64,000 nucleotides of DNA from Fulvivirga lutea (GCF_017068455.1 NZ_CP070608.1:916501-980500); one strand, 5' to 3'. Shown: positions 15,990 through 25,719, counted from the first letter of the stretch. Made by a program: numbers and translations. The notes: generated by a model from the sequence alone, not told the origin.

Positions 15990-17486
15990 ATGAAAAAGAT
16001 TTTAAGTTTATTAGCTGCATTTGGGGTAATGTTTTACCTAGCTTCTTGTAGCGATGATGATGATCCGGCAGCGGACAACGGTGTAACGATTTCAGGAATT
16101 CCTGCAACAGCATCAATTGAAAATTTAGGTACGCTAGGACCAGTAACTGCAACTGTACAAGGCAATGATGGTCTTGTTAGTTTAGTTGTGACCAAAGATG
16201 ATACTGCATTAGAAACAGTTGATTTGACAGGTAATACTACTGCAACTTACGAGTTTAGCTACACAGCTACTGAGGAAGATGCAAGTAAGAACATTGTATT
16301 TACTTTTACAGCTACAGATGTTGACGGAGATACAGACGTTGTAACACATGTACTTTCTGTTGGTGCAACACCAGTAGTGATTGTAAGAGGTGACATTGAG
16401 GAGAATACGACTTGGACGGCTGATAATATCTATCAACTTGATACACGTGTAACAGTTTTAGCGGGTGTTACTTTAACTATTGAGCCAGGTACAGTAATAA
16501 AAGGCAACGAAGGTCAAGGTGCAGCTGCTACTGCTTTATTAGTAGCAAGAGATGGTGTGTTAAATGCTCAGGGAACTGCTGAACTTCCGATAATTTTTAC
16601 GTCTATATTAGATCCAATAGATCCAGCTGATGTAGCTGCAGGAAACTACGCAAGTACAACTTCTGAGACTCAATCAGGTCTATGGGGTGGTGTGATCGTT
16701 TTGGGTAACGCACCAATTACAGCTAAGACAGATGAGGCTTCGGATTTATCAGAAATACAGATTGAAGGAATTCCTTCATCTGATCCAAATGGATTATATG
16801 GTGGAGATGATGAAAATGATAATTCTGGTACAATATCTTATATTTCAATCAGACACGGTGGAACTAACATTGGTTCTGGAAATGAGATCAATGGATTAAC
16901 TTTAGGCGGTGTTGGTGCTGGAACAACTATAAGTAATGTTGAAGTTGTTGCCAATGCTGATGACGGTATCGAATTCTTTGGAGGAAGTGTTTCTGTAGAT
17001 GGCGCGGTAATTTGGAACTCATTTGATGATTCTATGGATACTGATATGGACTACAATGGAGTTGTTGAAAACTTTATAATTGTAACGCCTAATACTGGTT
17101 CAGCTTTTGAGTTGGACGGTCCTGAAGGTTCAATAACAAGAGGTGAAGATCACATATTTACCGAAGGTGTTATTTATGGTGGTCCGGATATCGATGCAAT
17201 TGTTGACTGGGATGATGATACCAACGCTAGTTTGAATAACTTGTATTTCTTCGGAATAGAAGCTGGAAGAATTGAAAGCTTCGGTGGTGTTGGCACTAAC
17301 GCTAACAGCAACACAGCTAACTGGGAAACTGACCTTGCTGATAACTCTGGTGGTTTCTTTGACGGAGCGGAATCAGTACTTACTTTTGGTGTAGATGTAA
17401 GCTCAAAGTCTTACGGTCCTACAGCTGCTGATTTTGCATGGTCTTGGGCTGGAAATTCTGGAGCTTTGGAAGCATTAGGATTATAA
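15990..17486 (+). CDS. Surface lipoprotein with predicted beta-helix domain
   Basis: 498 residues from the ATG at 15990 (a GTG sits one codon upstream). A lipoprotein signal with lipobox LASC (cysteine near residue 20) is followed by an Asp-rich SDDDDP linker, typical of Bacteroidota surface-exposed lipoproteins. Residues about 25-130 look like an Ig/cadherin-like domain. From about 135 onward come repeated hydrophobic rungs (VTVLAGVTLTIEPGTVIKG) that fit a right-handed parallel beta-helix. Relatives are often labelled 'multidrug transporter' in databases, which nothing in this sequence supports. It precedes a TonB-dependent receptor but is separated by a terminator. It may bind the receptor's ligand outside the cell (inference). 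Confidence 0.75.
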   Translation: MKKILSLLAAFGVMFYLASCSDDDDPAADNGVTISGIPATASIENLGTLGPVTATVQGNDGLVSLVVTKDDTALETVDLTGNTTATYEFSYTATEEDASKNIVFTFTATDVDGDTDVVTHVLSVGATPVVIVRGDIEENTTWTADNIYQLDTRVTVLAGVTLTIEPGTVIKGNEGQGAAATALLVARDGVLNAQGTAELPIIFTSILDPIDPADVAAGNYASTTSETQSGLWGGVIVLGNAPITAKTDEASDLSEIQIEGIPSSDPNGLYGGDDENDNSGTISYISIRHGGTNIGSGNEINGLTLGGVGAGTTISNVEVVANADDGIEFFGGSVSVDGAVIWNSFDDSMDTDMDYNGVVENFIIVTPNTGSAFELDGPEGSITRGEDHIFTEGVIYGGPDIDAIVDWDDDTNASLNNLYFFGIEAGRIESFGGVGTNANSNTANWETDLADNSGGFFDGAESVLTFGVDVSSKSYGPTAADFAWSWAGNSGALEALGL

Positions 17487-17502
17487 TAACAATAAAATTT
17501 CA

Positions 17503-17536
17503 GAAAAAGAGGGCATCCATTGGATGCCCTCTTTTA
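17503..17536 (+). terminator. Terminator after the beta-helix lipoprotein
   Basis: GAGGGCATCCA pairs with TGGATGCCCTC in a near-perfect hairpin (17509-17531) followed by TTTT. Confidence 0.85.
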
Positions 17537-17701
17537 TTATGTAATTGTTAACATCGTTAAAAAACGATTAAGCTTTAATTTTACTATTTAAATCGATAAT
17601 TGTTTTAATTACTTTTATTAGTTAAACGGTAATGTTAATCCAATATTACTTTGAGCCCAACCTTCGCGCTTAATCTTAAACTATTAGTAATCTAGTATTC
17701 G

Positions 17702-17731
17702 TTGCAGCAATATCAGTTGACTATAGCTTTG
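17702..17731 (+). promoter_or_regulatory. Promoter of the TonB-dependent receptor gene
   Basis: TTG at 17702-17704 and TAGCTTTG at 17724-17731 are separated by 19 bp, a full match to the Bacteroidota consensus. The -7 element ends 23 bp before the ATG. Confidence 0.65.
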
Positions 17732-17754
17732 CAGAAAATTTAAGAATAATAGTA

Positions 17755-20703
17755 ATGAAGAATTTAGTACTAACCATTTTATTATCAATAGCTTCATTGG
17801 CTGCAATAGCGCAGAAAGGAATAATTCGAGGAACTGTACTCGAAGGATCAACAGGTGAGCCAATGTTTGGAGTGACTGTTATTATTGAAGGCACTTCGAC
17901 AGGTGCAGTTACAGATTTCGATGGTAAGTTTGAAATTAAAACTGCTCCCGGCACATACAATGTGCAGGCATCATTTATTTCATATGCTGCGGTTACAATA
18001 ACAGGTGTAGAAGTTGTTGACGGTGAAGTTACCATATTAGATAGAATAATAATGCAGGAAGATGTGGAGCAGTTAGCCGAAGTAGTTATAACAGCAGAAG
18101 CTATTCGTAATACAGAAGAGGCTTTACAAACTGTTAAACGAAAGTCTGCCAATGTTTTAGATGGTATTTCTGCAGCAAGTTTTCGAAAGATTGGTGATGG
18201 TGATGCTGGTGCTGCTGCTAAAAGGGTAACAGGAGTATCCGTGGAAGGGGGTAAATATATTTATGTAAGAGGTCTTGGAGACAGGTATACAAAAACTACC
18301 CAAAACGGAATGGATATCCCCGGACTAGATCCTGATAGAAACAGTATCCAGATAGATGTATATCCTACCAATCTTATTGATAACATGGTGATATTAAAAA
18401 CATTTACACCTGAATTGCCTGCTGATTTTACGGGAGGTATAGTGAATATTGAAACAAAGGATTTCCCTGAGGAAAAAATATTAGATGTCTCATTTGGAAT
18501 GGAATATAATCCTTCCATGCACTTCAATAATAACTACATTACCTATGATGGAGGAAGTACAGATTGGTTGGGATATGACGATGGTACGCGTGGATTACCC
18601 ACAAATGTTGATTTGAACAGTATACCAACTCCACTAAACGCACAAAATGATCAGGAAGTGGCAAACTTCTTAAATCAATTTAGCCCAACGATGGGGGTGA
18701 GGTCAGAAACAAGCTTCATGAATTATAGCTTCGGACTTACTGCCGCGAATCAGTTTGAACTGAAAAATGGTCATAACATTGGCTATTTATTTACTGGTAA
18801 TTACAAAAACAATACAACATTTTATGATGATGCATTTTATGGTGAATACCAAAATGACTTAAACGATCGAACAAGGCTTGATTTTCAAAGAGCTTTTAAT
18901 CAAAGTGGAATTCAGGCTGAAAACAATGTATTACTTGGTGGTTTAGCAGGGTTAGCATACAAAACTAACTTATCCAAATTTCGATTGACCATGATGAGAT
19001 TACAGAATGGAGAAAGTACATCTGTTTCGGCTGAAATTCTGGATGATCAAGAAGCATCAGGTAAATCTGGATACACAGGTATCAGTGAAATATTGGAATA
19101 CAATGAAAGAAAAATTTCTAACATCTTTCTAAATGGTGAGCATCATCTTGGTAATAATAAATGGACAATCGACTGGAGAGGTTCTACTACATGGTCAACT
19201 CAGGAAGATCCTGATATTAGACAAACAGCTTTCACTAGAATCAACGATAATTTGCGATTCGCTGCAGGAGCGGCAGGTAATCCAACAAGAATTTGGAGAG
19301 AGCTTGATGAAATAAATGTGGTAGGTAAAGTAGATGTTACAAGAGATCTGGAAATGTTTGGAAACGATGCCAAATTAAAATTTGGAGTTAGTCAAATCTA
19401 TAAAGAAAGAGATTATAGAATTGTAGACTTCAATGTTAATTTTTTAAATGGAGAGCAGCTTGATTGGACAGGAAGTGGACTAGAAGTATGGACTAATGAG
19501 ACAGTTTTCCCAGCAGGTAATGTTTTCCTTGTATCTGGATTTAGTAATCCAAACCCTAATGAATATAATGCGAATGCAACTAATTCAGGGGTTTACTTTT
19601 CAACGGAATTTTCTCCTTTAGATAAATTGAAAGCGATTATAGGTGTAAGGGCAGAAAATTTCACCATGAGGCATACTGGAAGAGATCAGGGAGCTGCTAG
19701 TTACATCAGAAGCAGGGTAGCTTCAGGTGCAACTATGGAAGAAGCCATTGGTGAAGTGAAGGCAGACGAAGGATTAGGTAGAGTATTGGATAATGATATA
19801 GTACTTGATGCATTGGATTTTTTCCCTTCAGTAAATCTAATATATGGAATCACAGAAGAACAAAATCTTAGACTATCGTACTCTAAAACAATTGCGAGGC
19901 CATCATTTAAAGAATTGTCATTTGCTCAAATTTTTGATCCTGTATCAAACAGGATATTTAACGGTGGGCTTTTTGCCATTGGAAACTGGGATGGAAATTT
20001 GGTTGAGACAAGAATAGATAATATTGACCTTCGTTGGGAGTTATTTATGGGTAGAGGTCAAACTTATTCAATATCTGCATTTTACAAATCATTTGAGAAT
20101 CCTATAGAATTAGTAAGAATTCCTCAACAAAGAACAAACGTTGAATATCAACCAAGGAATGTGGGCGATGGCCAATTATTTGGAATGGAATTCGAATTTA
20201 GAAAGGCTTTAGACTTTATTAGTCCTAATTGGAGTGTGAACGGTAATGTAACTATTGTAGAGTCCATTGTTGATATGCAGGAGTCCGAATTGATAAATAG
20301 AAGGGCTAATGCAAGAGAAGGTGAAGTTATTGATGAAACAAGAAACATGTCTGGTCAGGCACCATGGATAATTAATGCTGGTCTGGCTTATAATAACTTT
20401 GAAAGTGGATTTGATGCAGGATTATTTTATAATGTAAAAGGAGAAACTTTAATTATTGTAGGAGGAGGATTAGATCCGGATGTGTTTTCACAACCTTTCC
20501 ATAGTTTAAATTTCAATATGAATAAAACGTTTGGAGCTAAACAACAATGGGTAGTGAATTTTGGGGTTTCAAACATTCTTAATGATAAGCTTGAACAATT
20601 TTACAAAAGAGCCTTTTCAAACCTAGATAATTCACCTGATGCTACGTTTCAGAGACTTAACCCAGGTATGGCTATTAGTGCTGGTGTAAAATATTCATTC
20701 TAA
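17755..20703 (+). CDS. TonB-dependent outer-membrane receptor with N-terminal CarboxypepD_reg-like domain
   Basis: 982 residues. A signal peptide (1-20) leads to a CarboxypepD_reg-like beta-sandwich (about 23-108, starting GIIRGTVLEGSTGEPMFGV), then the plug (about 125-235, with YIYVRGLGDRY and the FTGGIVNIETKDFP segment) and a 22-strand-type barrel ending in the aromatic C-terminus VKYSF. It imports a ligand across the outer membrane using TonB energy. There is no SusD neighbour, so it is not a standard SusCD pair; the overall layout fits the TonB receptors paired with beta-helix lipoproteins in Cytophagales. It has its own promoter and a bidirectional terminator. Ligand unknown. Confidence 0.93.
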   Translation: MKNLVLTILLSIASLAAIAQKGIIRGTVLEGSTGEPMFGVTVIIEGTSTGAVTDFDGKFEIKTAPGTYNVQASFISYAAVTITGVEVVDGEVTILDRIIMQEDVEQLAEVVITAEAIRNTEEALQTVKRKSANVLDGISAASFRKIGDGDAGAAAKRVTGVSVEGGKYIYVRGLGDRYTKTTQNGMDIPGLDPDRNSIQIDVYPTNLIDNMVILKTFTPELPADFTGGIVNIETKDFPEEKILDVSFGMEYNPSMHFNNNYITYDGGSTDWLGYDDGTRGLPTNVDLNSIPTPLNAQNDQEVANFLNQFSPTMGVRSETSFMNYSFGLTAANQFELKNGHNIGYLFTGNYKNNTTFYDDAFYGEYQNDLNDRTRLDFQRAFNQSGIQAENNVLLGGLAGLAYKTNLSKFRLTMMRLQNGESTSVSAEILDDQEASGKSGYTGISEILEYNERKISNIFLNGEHHLGNNKWTIDWRGSTTWSTQEDPDIRQTAFTRINDNLRFAAGAAGNPTRIWRELDEINVVGKVDVTRDLEMFGNDAKLKFGVSQIYKERDYRIVDFNVNFLNGEQLDWTGSGLEVWTNETVFPAGNVFLVSGFSNPNPNEYNANATNSGVYFSTEFSPLDKLKAIIGVRAENFTMRHTGRDQGAASYIRSRVASGATMEEAIGEVKADEGLGRVLDNDIVLDALDFFPSVNLIYGITEEQNLRLSYSKTIARPSFKELSFAQIFDPVSNRIFNGGLFAIGNWDGNLVETRIDNIDLRWELFMGRGQTYSISAFYKSFENPIELVRIPQQRTNVEYQPRNVGDGQLFGMEFEFRKALDFISPNWSVNGNVTIVESIVDMQESELINRRANAREGEVIDETRNMSGQAPWIINAGLAYNNFESGFDAGLFYNVKGETLIIVGGGLDPDVFSQPFHSLNFNMNKTFGAKQQWVVNFGVSNILNDKLEQFYKRAFSNLDNSPDATFQRLNPGMAISAGVKYSF

Positions 20704-20724
20704 GATTTTTTAAACAAATCAATA

Positions 20725-20767
20725 AAAAAGCAGACTCAAATTAATTTGAGTCTGCTTTTTTATTTTC
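20725..20767. terminator. Bidirectional terminator between convergent genes
   Basis: A perfect 36-bp palindrome with AAAAAGCAGACTCAAA on the left and the complementary TTTGAGTCTGCTTTTT on the right. T-runs on both strands let it serve the receptor gene and the convergent small lipoprotein, whose stop codon it touches. Confidence 0.9.
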
Positions 20768-21191
20768 TTCCCTGAATAGGACATTCTTGTTGATTTTCCG
20801 CAGGTCCTTCCAGATACGTTCTTAGTTCCTCATTTCTTATTATAGAAAGCCTAATTAGCTCTTTGCACTTGCATCCGTTAAATATTGGCGTGCCATATTG
20901 CTTTCTATAATATCTATCCCAATCCTGAGAATATAATGATCTGAGCCTTGTGTCCTGATATTTAATCCAACTCATTTGTTCTTCATTAAATCTTCTAATG
21001 AATGGCTTGTCTGCTTGATATTTATTTCTAATTTCATCCAGCAATGCCTTTTGCTCAAAGGCATATTCATCAAACTTTTCACATATTGCTATGTAGTCGA
21101 TGTCTTCACCGGAGTTGTTTTGTTTTTTTTCATTGCAACTGAATAATGCAACTATTAATAAAATTGTAGCTGTAAAATTTAAATTTTTCAT
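20760..21191 (-). CDS. Small lipoprotein of unknown function
   Basis: 143 residues from the ATG at 21191; an ATG nine codons upstream adds only hydrophilic residues before the signal sequence, so the shorter start is preferred. The signal MKNLNFTATILLIV ends in lipobox ALFSC. The mature part is charged and helical, with a cysteine-containing CKCKEL segment. I do not recognise a family. It is convergent with the TonB receptor gene and shares its terminator; no functional link is shown. Confidence 0.65.
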   Translation of the reverse strand: MKNLNFTATILLIVALFSCNEKKQNNSGEDIDYIAICEKFDEYAFEQKALLDEIRNKYQADKPFIRRFNEEQMSWIKYQDTRLRSLYSQDWDRYYRKQYGTPIFNGCKCKELIRLSIIRNEELRTYLEGPAENQQECPIQGRK

Positions 21192-21401
21192 GTCTTTAGT
21201 GTTATTCTCATTTAACATTATCCAAGTTAATTTTAAGGCAGTATAACAGCTTGGATTTTACTAAAGCAAATATGCTAAATTTTAAAAGTGTGAACTTATA
21301 AATTACATTTTCACTATGTTATCAATTGTAAAATTTAAATAGTTGAGTCCAACTAATATCATTCTATTTAGTTATACTTAATAACAACACTAAAATAAAA
21401 G

Positions 21402-22310
21402 ATGCCAAAAACAATACTCATCACGGGCGGTACAGGATTAGTGGGTTCACGACTCACAGAACTGTTAAAAGAAAAAAACTTTAAGGTACGTTATCTATCA
21501 CGTACTGCTGGATCAAAAAACGGAGTACAGGCCTATGTTTGGGATGTTGAAAAGCAAACCATTGACAAAAGCGCATTGGAAGGGGTTGATGCAATCATCC
21601 ATTTGGCTGGTGCCGGAGTAGCAGATAAAAAATGGACAGCGGCTAGAAAGAAAGAAATTTTAGAAAGCCGAACAAGAAGCACCCAACTCCTACATGATAC
21701 ACTTAAGTCAATAAATCATGAAGTTAAATCATTCGTTTCAGCCTCAGCTATTGGCTATTATGGATGGGATACTGGTGGAGTTTGGGTGAAGGAAGGCAGT
21801 AGATTTGGCGATGATTTTTTAGCTACAGTTACAAAAGCATGGGAAGAAAAAGTAGATCAAATTACTGAATTAGGAATAAGAACTGCAAAGCTCAGAATAG
21901 GCATTGTTTTTAGTGAAAAAGGCGGTGCGCTTTATGAAATGGCTAAACCAATAAAATTTGGAGTAGGTGCTCCACTAGGTAGTGGTAATCAATATATGAG
22001 CTGGATTCATATCGATGATTTATGCAATATGTTCATTCATGCAGTTGAAAATGATGACGTGAATGACGTGTACAATGCGGTTGGTCCCAACCCGGAAACC
22101 AACAAAGTAATTACTAAAGAAACCGCCAAGGTGTTGAATAGGCCATGCTTCTTGCCCAATGTGCCTGCATTTGTGTTAAAACTCATGTTAGGCAAAAGAG
22201 CAGCTATGATTTTAGGAGGAAGTAGAGTATCTTGTGAGAAGATTCAGGCAACAGGATTTAAATTTTCTTATCCAACATTACCAGAAGCTCTGAAAGATTT
22301 GTTATCCTAG
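21402..22310 (+). CDS. TIGR01777-family NAD(P)-dependent epimerase/dehydratase-like protein
   Basis: 302 residues of the atypical SDR39U1/YfcH group. The Rossmann nucleotide-binding motif is GGTGLVGSRL (residues 8-17), with DAIIHLAGAGVADKKW and the SASAIGYYGW active-site region, where the catalytic Tyr is present. A C-terminal DUF1731-like segment (about 250-300: GKRAAMILGGSRVSCEKIQ) completes the family profile. The reaction is unknown; plant and animal homologues relate to plastid division and mitochondria. It lies 46 bp upstream of the LOG-family gene on the same strand. Confidence 0.92.
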   Translation: MPKTILITGGTGLVGSRLTELLKEKNFKVRYLSRTAGSKNGVQAYVWDVEKQTIDKSALEGVDAIIHLAGAGVADKKWTAARKKEILESRTRSTQLLHDTLKSINHEVKSFVSASAIGYYGWDTGGVWVKEGSRFGDDFLATVTKAWEEKVDQITELGIRTAKLRIGIVFSEKGGALYEMAKPIKFGVGAPLGSGNQYMSWIHIDDLCNMFIHAVENDDVNDVYNAVGPNPETNKVITKETAKVLNRPCFLPNVPAFVLKLMLGKRAAMILGGSRVSCEKIQATGFKFSYPTLPEALKDLLS

Positions 22311-22356
22311 TGGCCGTTTTTCAAAAGACAACTTACCACAATTAATTTTTTTAACT

Positions 22357-23115
22357 ATGGCAGAGAAAAAAACAAAGCTCGATAATATACGCACGCACGA
22401 TGATTTAAATGATGAAGAGAAGAAAATCATCAGGGCATTTGAAGAAAAAGATTGGAATGAAATAAAGAGTTACGACTCATGGGTGATTTTTAAAGTGATG
22501 TCAGAGTTTGTTGAAGGCTTTGAAAAACTCGCTAAAATAGGCCCTTGCGTTTCTGTTTTTGGTTCGGCTAGAACTAAGTCTGATCATAAGTACTATCAAA
22601 TGGCCGAAGAAATAGCGGCTAAATTAGTGCGCCACGGTTATGGTGTAGTTACAGGTGGTGGACCGGGTATTATGGAAGCTGGTAACAAGGGAGCTAAAGA
22701 GCAAGGTGGTAAATCGGTGGGGTTAAATATTATCTTACCTTTCGAACAGAAAGGCAACGATTTTATAGATCAGGATAAACTAATCACTTTTGACTATTTC
22801 TTCGTTCGCAAAGTAATGTTTGTTAAATATTCACAGGGATTTATTGTAATGCCTGGAGGTTTCGGAACGTTAGATGAACTTTTTGAGGCATTAACACTGA
22901 TTCAAACTAAGAAAATCGGTCGCTTCCCTATTGTACTTGTTGGCAAAGCCTATTGGGGTGGGCTTATCGACTGGATCAAGGAAACGATGCTTGCGGAAGA
23001 AAGAAACATTAATGAAGAGGATTTAAATCTTTTCAAGATTGTTGAAACAGCCACTGAAGCTGTGGCGGCAATTGATGAATTCTACGCGAAGTACCTTCTA
23101 TCTCCGAATTTCTAG
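22357..23115 (+). CDS. LOG-family protein (TIGR00730 Rossmann fold)
   Basis: 252 residues. The family motifs GGGPGIMEAGNKGA (100-113) and PGGFGTLDELFE are intact. Proteins of this family hydrolyse nucleoside 5'-monophosphates to base plus ribose 5-phosphate (LOG: cytokinin riboside monophosphate; PpnN: purine and pyrimidine nucleotides). About 50 extra residues at the N-terminus precede the core, as in many Bacteroidota members. Physiological substrate is uncertain. Confidence 0.92.
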   Translation: MAEKKTKLDNIRTHDDLNDEEKKIIRAFEEKDWNEIKSYDSWVIFKVMSEFVEGFEKLAKIGPCVSVFGSARTKSDHKYYQMAEEIAAKLVRHGYGVVTGGGPGIMEAGNKGAKEQGGKSVGLNIILPFEQKGNDFIDQDKLITFDYFFVRKVMFVKYSQGFIVMPGGFGTLDELFEALTLIQTKKIGRFPIVLVGKAYWGGLIDWIKETMLAEERNINEEDLNLFKIVETATEAVAAIDEFYAKYLLSPNF

Positions 23116-23127
23116 ATTTGATGATGC

Positions 23128-23162
23128 AATATTCCTTTTGTTTTATCAGAAGGAATATTTTA
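23128..23162 (+). terminator. Hairpin after the LOG-family gene, possible terminator
   Basis: AATATTCCTT (23128-23137) pairs perfectly with AAGGAATATT (23150-23159) around a 12-nt loop, followed by only a short T-run. A weak terminator or an mRNA-end stabiliser are both possible. Confidence 0.45.
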
Positions 23163-23200
23163 GCTGAGTTGAACGTTGGCTTAAAAAAAGGTGAAATTCA

Positions 23201-24133
23201 ATGAATAATCTATCTATTTATATTTCAATTATGGCCTTCGTGTTGGTCTGTGGCTATATTTCTTATAACGAAGGGAATAAGGATGATATACCAAGGTCAG
23301 ATCAGTTAGCCATTTCCAACATGCCGCCAGCTGGTTTTGAGAATTATCTAAATGCAGCTTCTCTGGAATTACCTAAATCCATGACTTTTGCAGGCGAGCC
23401 AGTGCCATTGCATATTGCCGATGTGCGAGAAAGATTGGATAGAGAACTTCACATTAATACTTATTGGCATAGTAGTACCATATTTCTATTAAAACGCGGG
23501 CACAAGTGGCTCCCACAAATAGAAAAGATTCTAAAAGAAAATAACGTTCCAGATGATTTCAAATATTTAGCGGCCATTGAAGGAGGCTTTCAAAATGATG
23601 TATCGCCAAAAAATGCTGTTGGATTTTGGCAAATTAGAAAAGATGCCGGCAAAGAGTTTGGGTTAGAAATTGGTAGAGATGTAGATGAGCGCTACGATCC
23701 GTTAAAATCCACACAAGCGGCCTGTAATTATTTGAATAAGGCCTATGAAAGATTTGGAAATTGGACCAATGTAGCGGCCTCCTATAATCGAGGCAGGTCG
23801 GGCTTAGCAAGGGCCATAAATAACCAAAAGGTAGACTCCTATTATGATCTTATGCTCAATGAAGAAACTTCACGATATGTTTTCAGAATATTGGCCATCA
23901 AAGAGATTTTCCAAAATCCGAAAAAGTATGGGTTTGATATTAGTAAAGAGCACTTGTACGATGAGGAAAAAGTAAAATATGTGGAGGTAGATAGCGATAT
24001 CAAAGACTTGGTAGCGTTTGCAAAAGAACAAGGCATTAATTATAAGCTATTGAAGAGACACAACCCTTGGCTCAGAGATGATCAATTAAATGTTACCAGA
24101 GGCAAAACATACCAAATTGCCATCCCACTTTGA
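23201..24133 (+). CDS. Lytic transglycosylase (SLT domain, MltD-like)
   Basis: 310 residues with an N-terminal membrane anchor or signal (about 5-22), a GH23 SLT domain at about 105-225 and a C-terminal LysM-like tail (LLKRHNPWLR...GKTYQIAIP). The catalytic glutamate is E127 in YLAAIEGGF; the partner motifs AVGFWQIRK and ASYNRG are present. It cleaves the MurNAc-GlcNAc bond of peptidoglycan, forming 1,6-anhydroMurNAc, in the periplasm. The usual E-S dipeptide is E-G here. Gene stands alone between the LOG gene and the arsenosugar operon. Confidence 0.92.
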   Translation: MNNLSIYISIMAFVLVCGYISYNEGNKDDIPRSDQLAISNMPPAGFENYLNAASLELPKSMTFAGEPVPLHIADVRERLDRELHINTYWHSSTIFLLKRGHKWLPQIEKILKENNVPDDFKYLAAIEGGFQNDVSPKNAVGFWQIRKDAGKEFGLEIGRDVDERYDPLKSTQAACNYLNKAYERFGNWTNVAASYNRGRSGLARAINNQKVDSYYDLMLNEETSRYVFRILAIKEIFQNPKKYGFDISKEHLYDEEKVKYVEVDSDIKDLVAFAKEQGINYKLLKRHNPWLRDDQLNVTRGKTYQIAIPL

Positions 24134-24266
24134 TAGTAAACAGGCTATTCATACCAATCTCATGTCTTATAGTTGACAAGAGTGCCGCATAAATAGTACC
24201 TTTTAAACTTTCGCAACCAATTTCAACGTTGAATGTTCTAACTTCAACAAGAGTTATTAATTACAC

Positions 24267-24605
24267 ATGATGGAAAAAACATACTACAACCCTGCTGACC
24301 TTAAAAAGTTTGGTGATATAGCTGATTTTGAACCTGAATTGGCAAAAAAGTTTTTTGATTATTATAATGATGTATTCAAAGAAGGTGCATTAACGGCTCG
24401 AGAAAAAGCGCTGATCGCTTTGGCCGTAAGTCATACAGTTCAATGCCCGTATTGTATTGATGCTTACACTGCCGGCACAATGGAAATGGGTGTTACTGAA
24501 AAGCAGATGATGGAGGCCGTACATGTGGCCGCAGCCATCAGAGGTGGAGCATCCCTGGTGCATGGTGTACAAATGATGAATAAAGTGAAGAAACTAAGTA
24601 TGTAA
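24267..24605 (+). CDS. Carboxymuconolactone decarboxylase/AhpD-like protein of the arsenosugar operon
   Basis: 112 residues, all helical, with the AhpD-type redox pair Cys-x-x-Cys in QCPYCIDAYT (about residues 56-65) and the downstream EAVHVAAAIRGG segment. AhpD-like proteins are disulfide reductants or alkylhydroperoxidases. This gene type regularly precedes arsS and is annotated as an 'arsenosugar biosynthesis-associated peroxidase-like protein'; the exact step is unknown. Two ATGs (24267 and 24270) are usable. It is followed after 2 nt by arsS, so the two are almost certainly co-translated. Confidence 0.9.
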   Translation: MMEKTYYNPADLKKFGDIADFEPELAKKFFDYYNDVFKEGALTAREKALIALAVSHTVQCPYCIDAYTAGTMEMGVTEKQMMEAVHVAAAIRGGASLVHGVQMMNKVKKLSM

Positions 24606-24607
24606 TT

Positions 24608-25663
24608 ATGCCTAAATCGTTACAAGCACAACATCACAACCTGGCTGATAAGGCTACTCAACTAAAAATCTTATCCAATGGCATTTTTGCTGATGGACAG
24701 CTGCCTACGTTCAAGGAAAAAATAGAACCTCTAAATGAGTATCCTTTAAAACCAACCAGCATCGAAATTTTTCAGGTAAACGTTGGCTACATGTGCAATC
24801 AGGTTTGCAAGCATTGCCATGTAGATGCCGGGCCGGATCGAAAGGAAATAATGACAAGAGAAACCATGCAGCAATGCCTGGATATTCTAAGAAAAACAAA
24901 AATCCATACACTCGATTTAACTGGTGGAGCCCCTGAAATGAATCCTGATTTCAGATGGTTTGTGGAGGAGGCAAATAAGACTGGGGTTGAAGAAATTATC
25001 GTGCGCTCCAATCTCACTATCATTCTGGCGAACCCTAAGTACCATGATCTCCCTGAATTCTTTAAAAAGAATAAAGTAAGAGTAGTCTCTTCTCTCCCGT
25101 TTTATCAAGCAGATAAAACCGATAGACAAAGAGGCGAGGGCGTGTTCGATAAATCTATAGAAGCACTTAAAATGCTCAATGCGGTAGGTTATGGAAAAGC
25201 AGGATCTGGATTAAATCTGGACTTGGTTTATAATCCGAGCGGAGCATTTCTTCCAGGCGATCAGGCTGGCCTCGAGCGTGAATTTAAGAAAGAACTAAAA
25301 GAGCATTTTGACATTGATTTTAATAGTCTTTTTACCATTACCAATATTCCTATCAGTCGCTTTTTGGAGTTTCTTATTCGAACAGAAAATTATGAAGACT
25401 ATATGGATTCACTAGTAAGTGCCTTTAACCCGGCTGCGGTGAAGGGAGTTATGTGTAGAAATACCATTTCAGTAGATTATGATGGGCATATGTACGACTG
25501 TGATTTTAATCAGATGCTTGGCCTCAAAGTAGACAAAAAGGCGGGTCAGCACATCAGTGAATTTGATTTGGAGAAATTAGAAAATAGGAATATCATTATC
25601 AATCAGCATTGCTATGGCTGTACCGCTGGTGCAGGTTCCAGTTGCCAGGGTACAGTGGCTTAA
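24608..25663 (+). CDS. arsS: Arsenosugar biosynthesis radical SAM protein ArsS
   Basis: 351 residues. The radical SAM cluster motif CNQVCKHC places Cys63, Cys67 and Cys70 for the 4Fe-4S cluster. A C-terminal cysteine region (GVMCRNTISVDYDGHMYDCD and CYGCTAGAGSSC) suggests an auxiliary cluster and is typical of ArsS. In cyanobacteria ArsS uses SAM to add a 5'-deoxyadenosyl group to dimethylarsenite, giving 5'-deoxy-5'-dimethylarsinoyl-adenosine, the arsenosugar precursor. The downstream genes for a nucleoside phosphorylase and ArsM agree with that pathway. Here the gene order is AhpD-like, arsS, PNP, arsM, AKR. Confidence 0.93.
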   Translation: MPKSLQAQHHNLADKATQLKILSNGIFADGQLPTFKEKIEPLNEYPLKPTSIEIFQVNVGYMCNQVCKHCHVDAGPDRKEIMTRETMQQCLDILRKTKIHTLDLTGGAPEMNPDFRWFVEEANKTGVEEIIVRSNLTIILANPKYHDLPEFFKKNKVRVVSSLPFYQADKTDRQRGEGVFDKSIEALKMLNAVGYGKAGSGLNLDLVYNPSGAFLPGDQAGLEREFKKELKEHFDIDFNSLFTITNIPISRFLEFLIRTENYEDYMDSLVSAFNPAAVKGVMCRNTISVDYDGHMYDCDFNQMLGLKVDKKAGQHISEFDLEKLENRNIIINQHCYGCTAGAGSSCQGTVA

Positions 25664-25719
25664 ATAAACTTGTATGTCTTTCCGGGCTCGACCCTGAATC
25701 TCGTTTTATAAAAAATTAT

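Noticed and set aside
15990-17486. Multidrug transporter annotation for the beta-helix lipoprotein
   Set aside because: There are no transmembrane helices beyond the signal, and the repeats fit a surface beta-helix.
25609-25719. Possible longer start for the nucleoside phosphorylase gene
   Set aside because: The extra 37 residues overlap arsS in another frame and do not resemble PNP; the ATG at 25720 gives a typical 271-residue enzyme.
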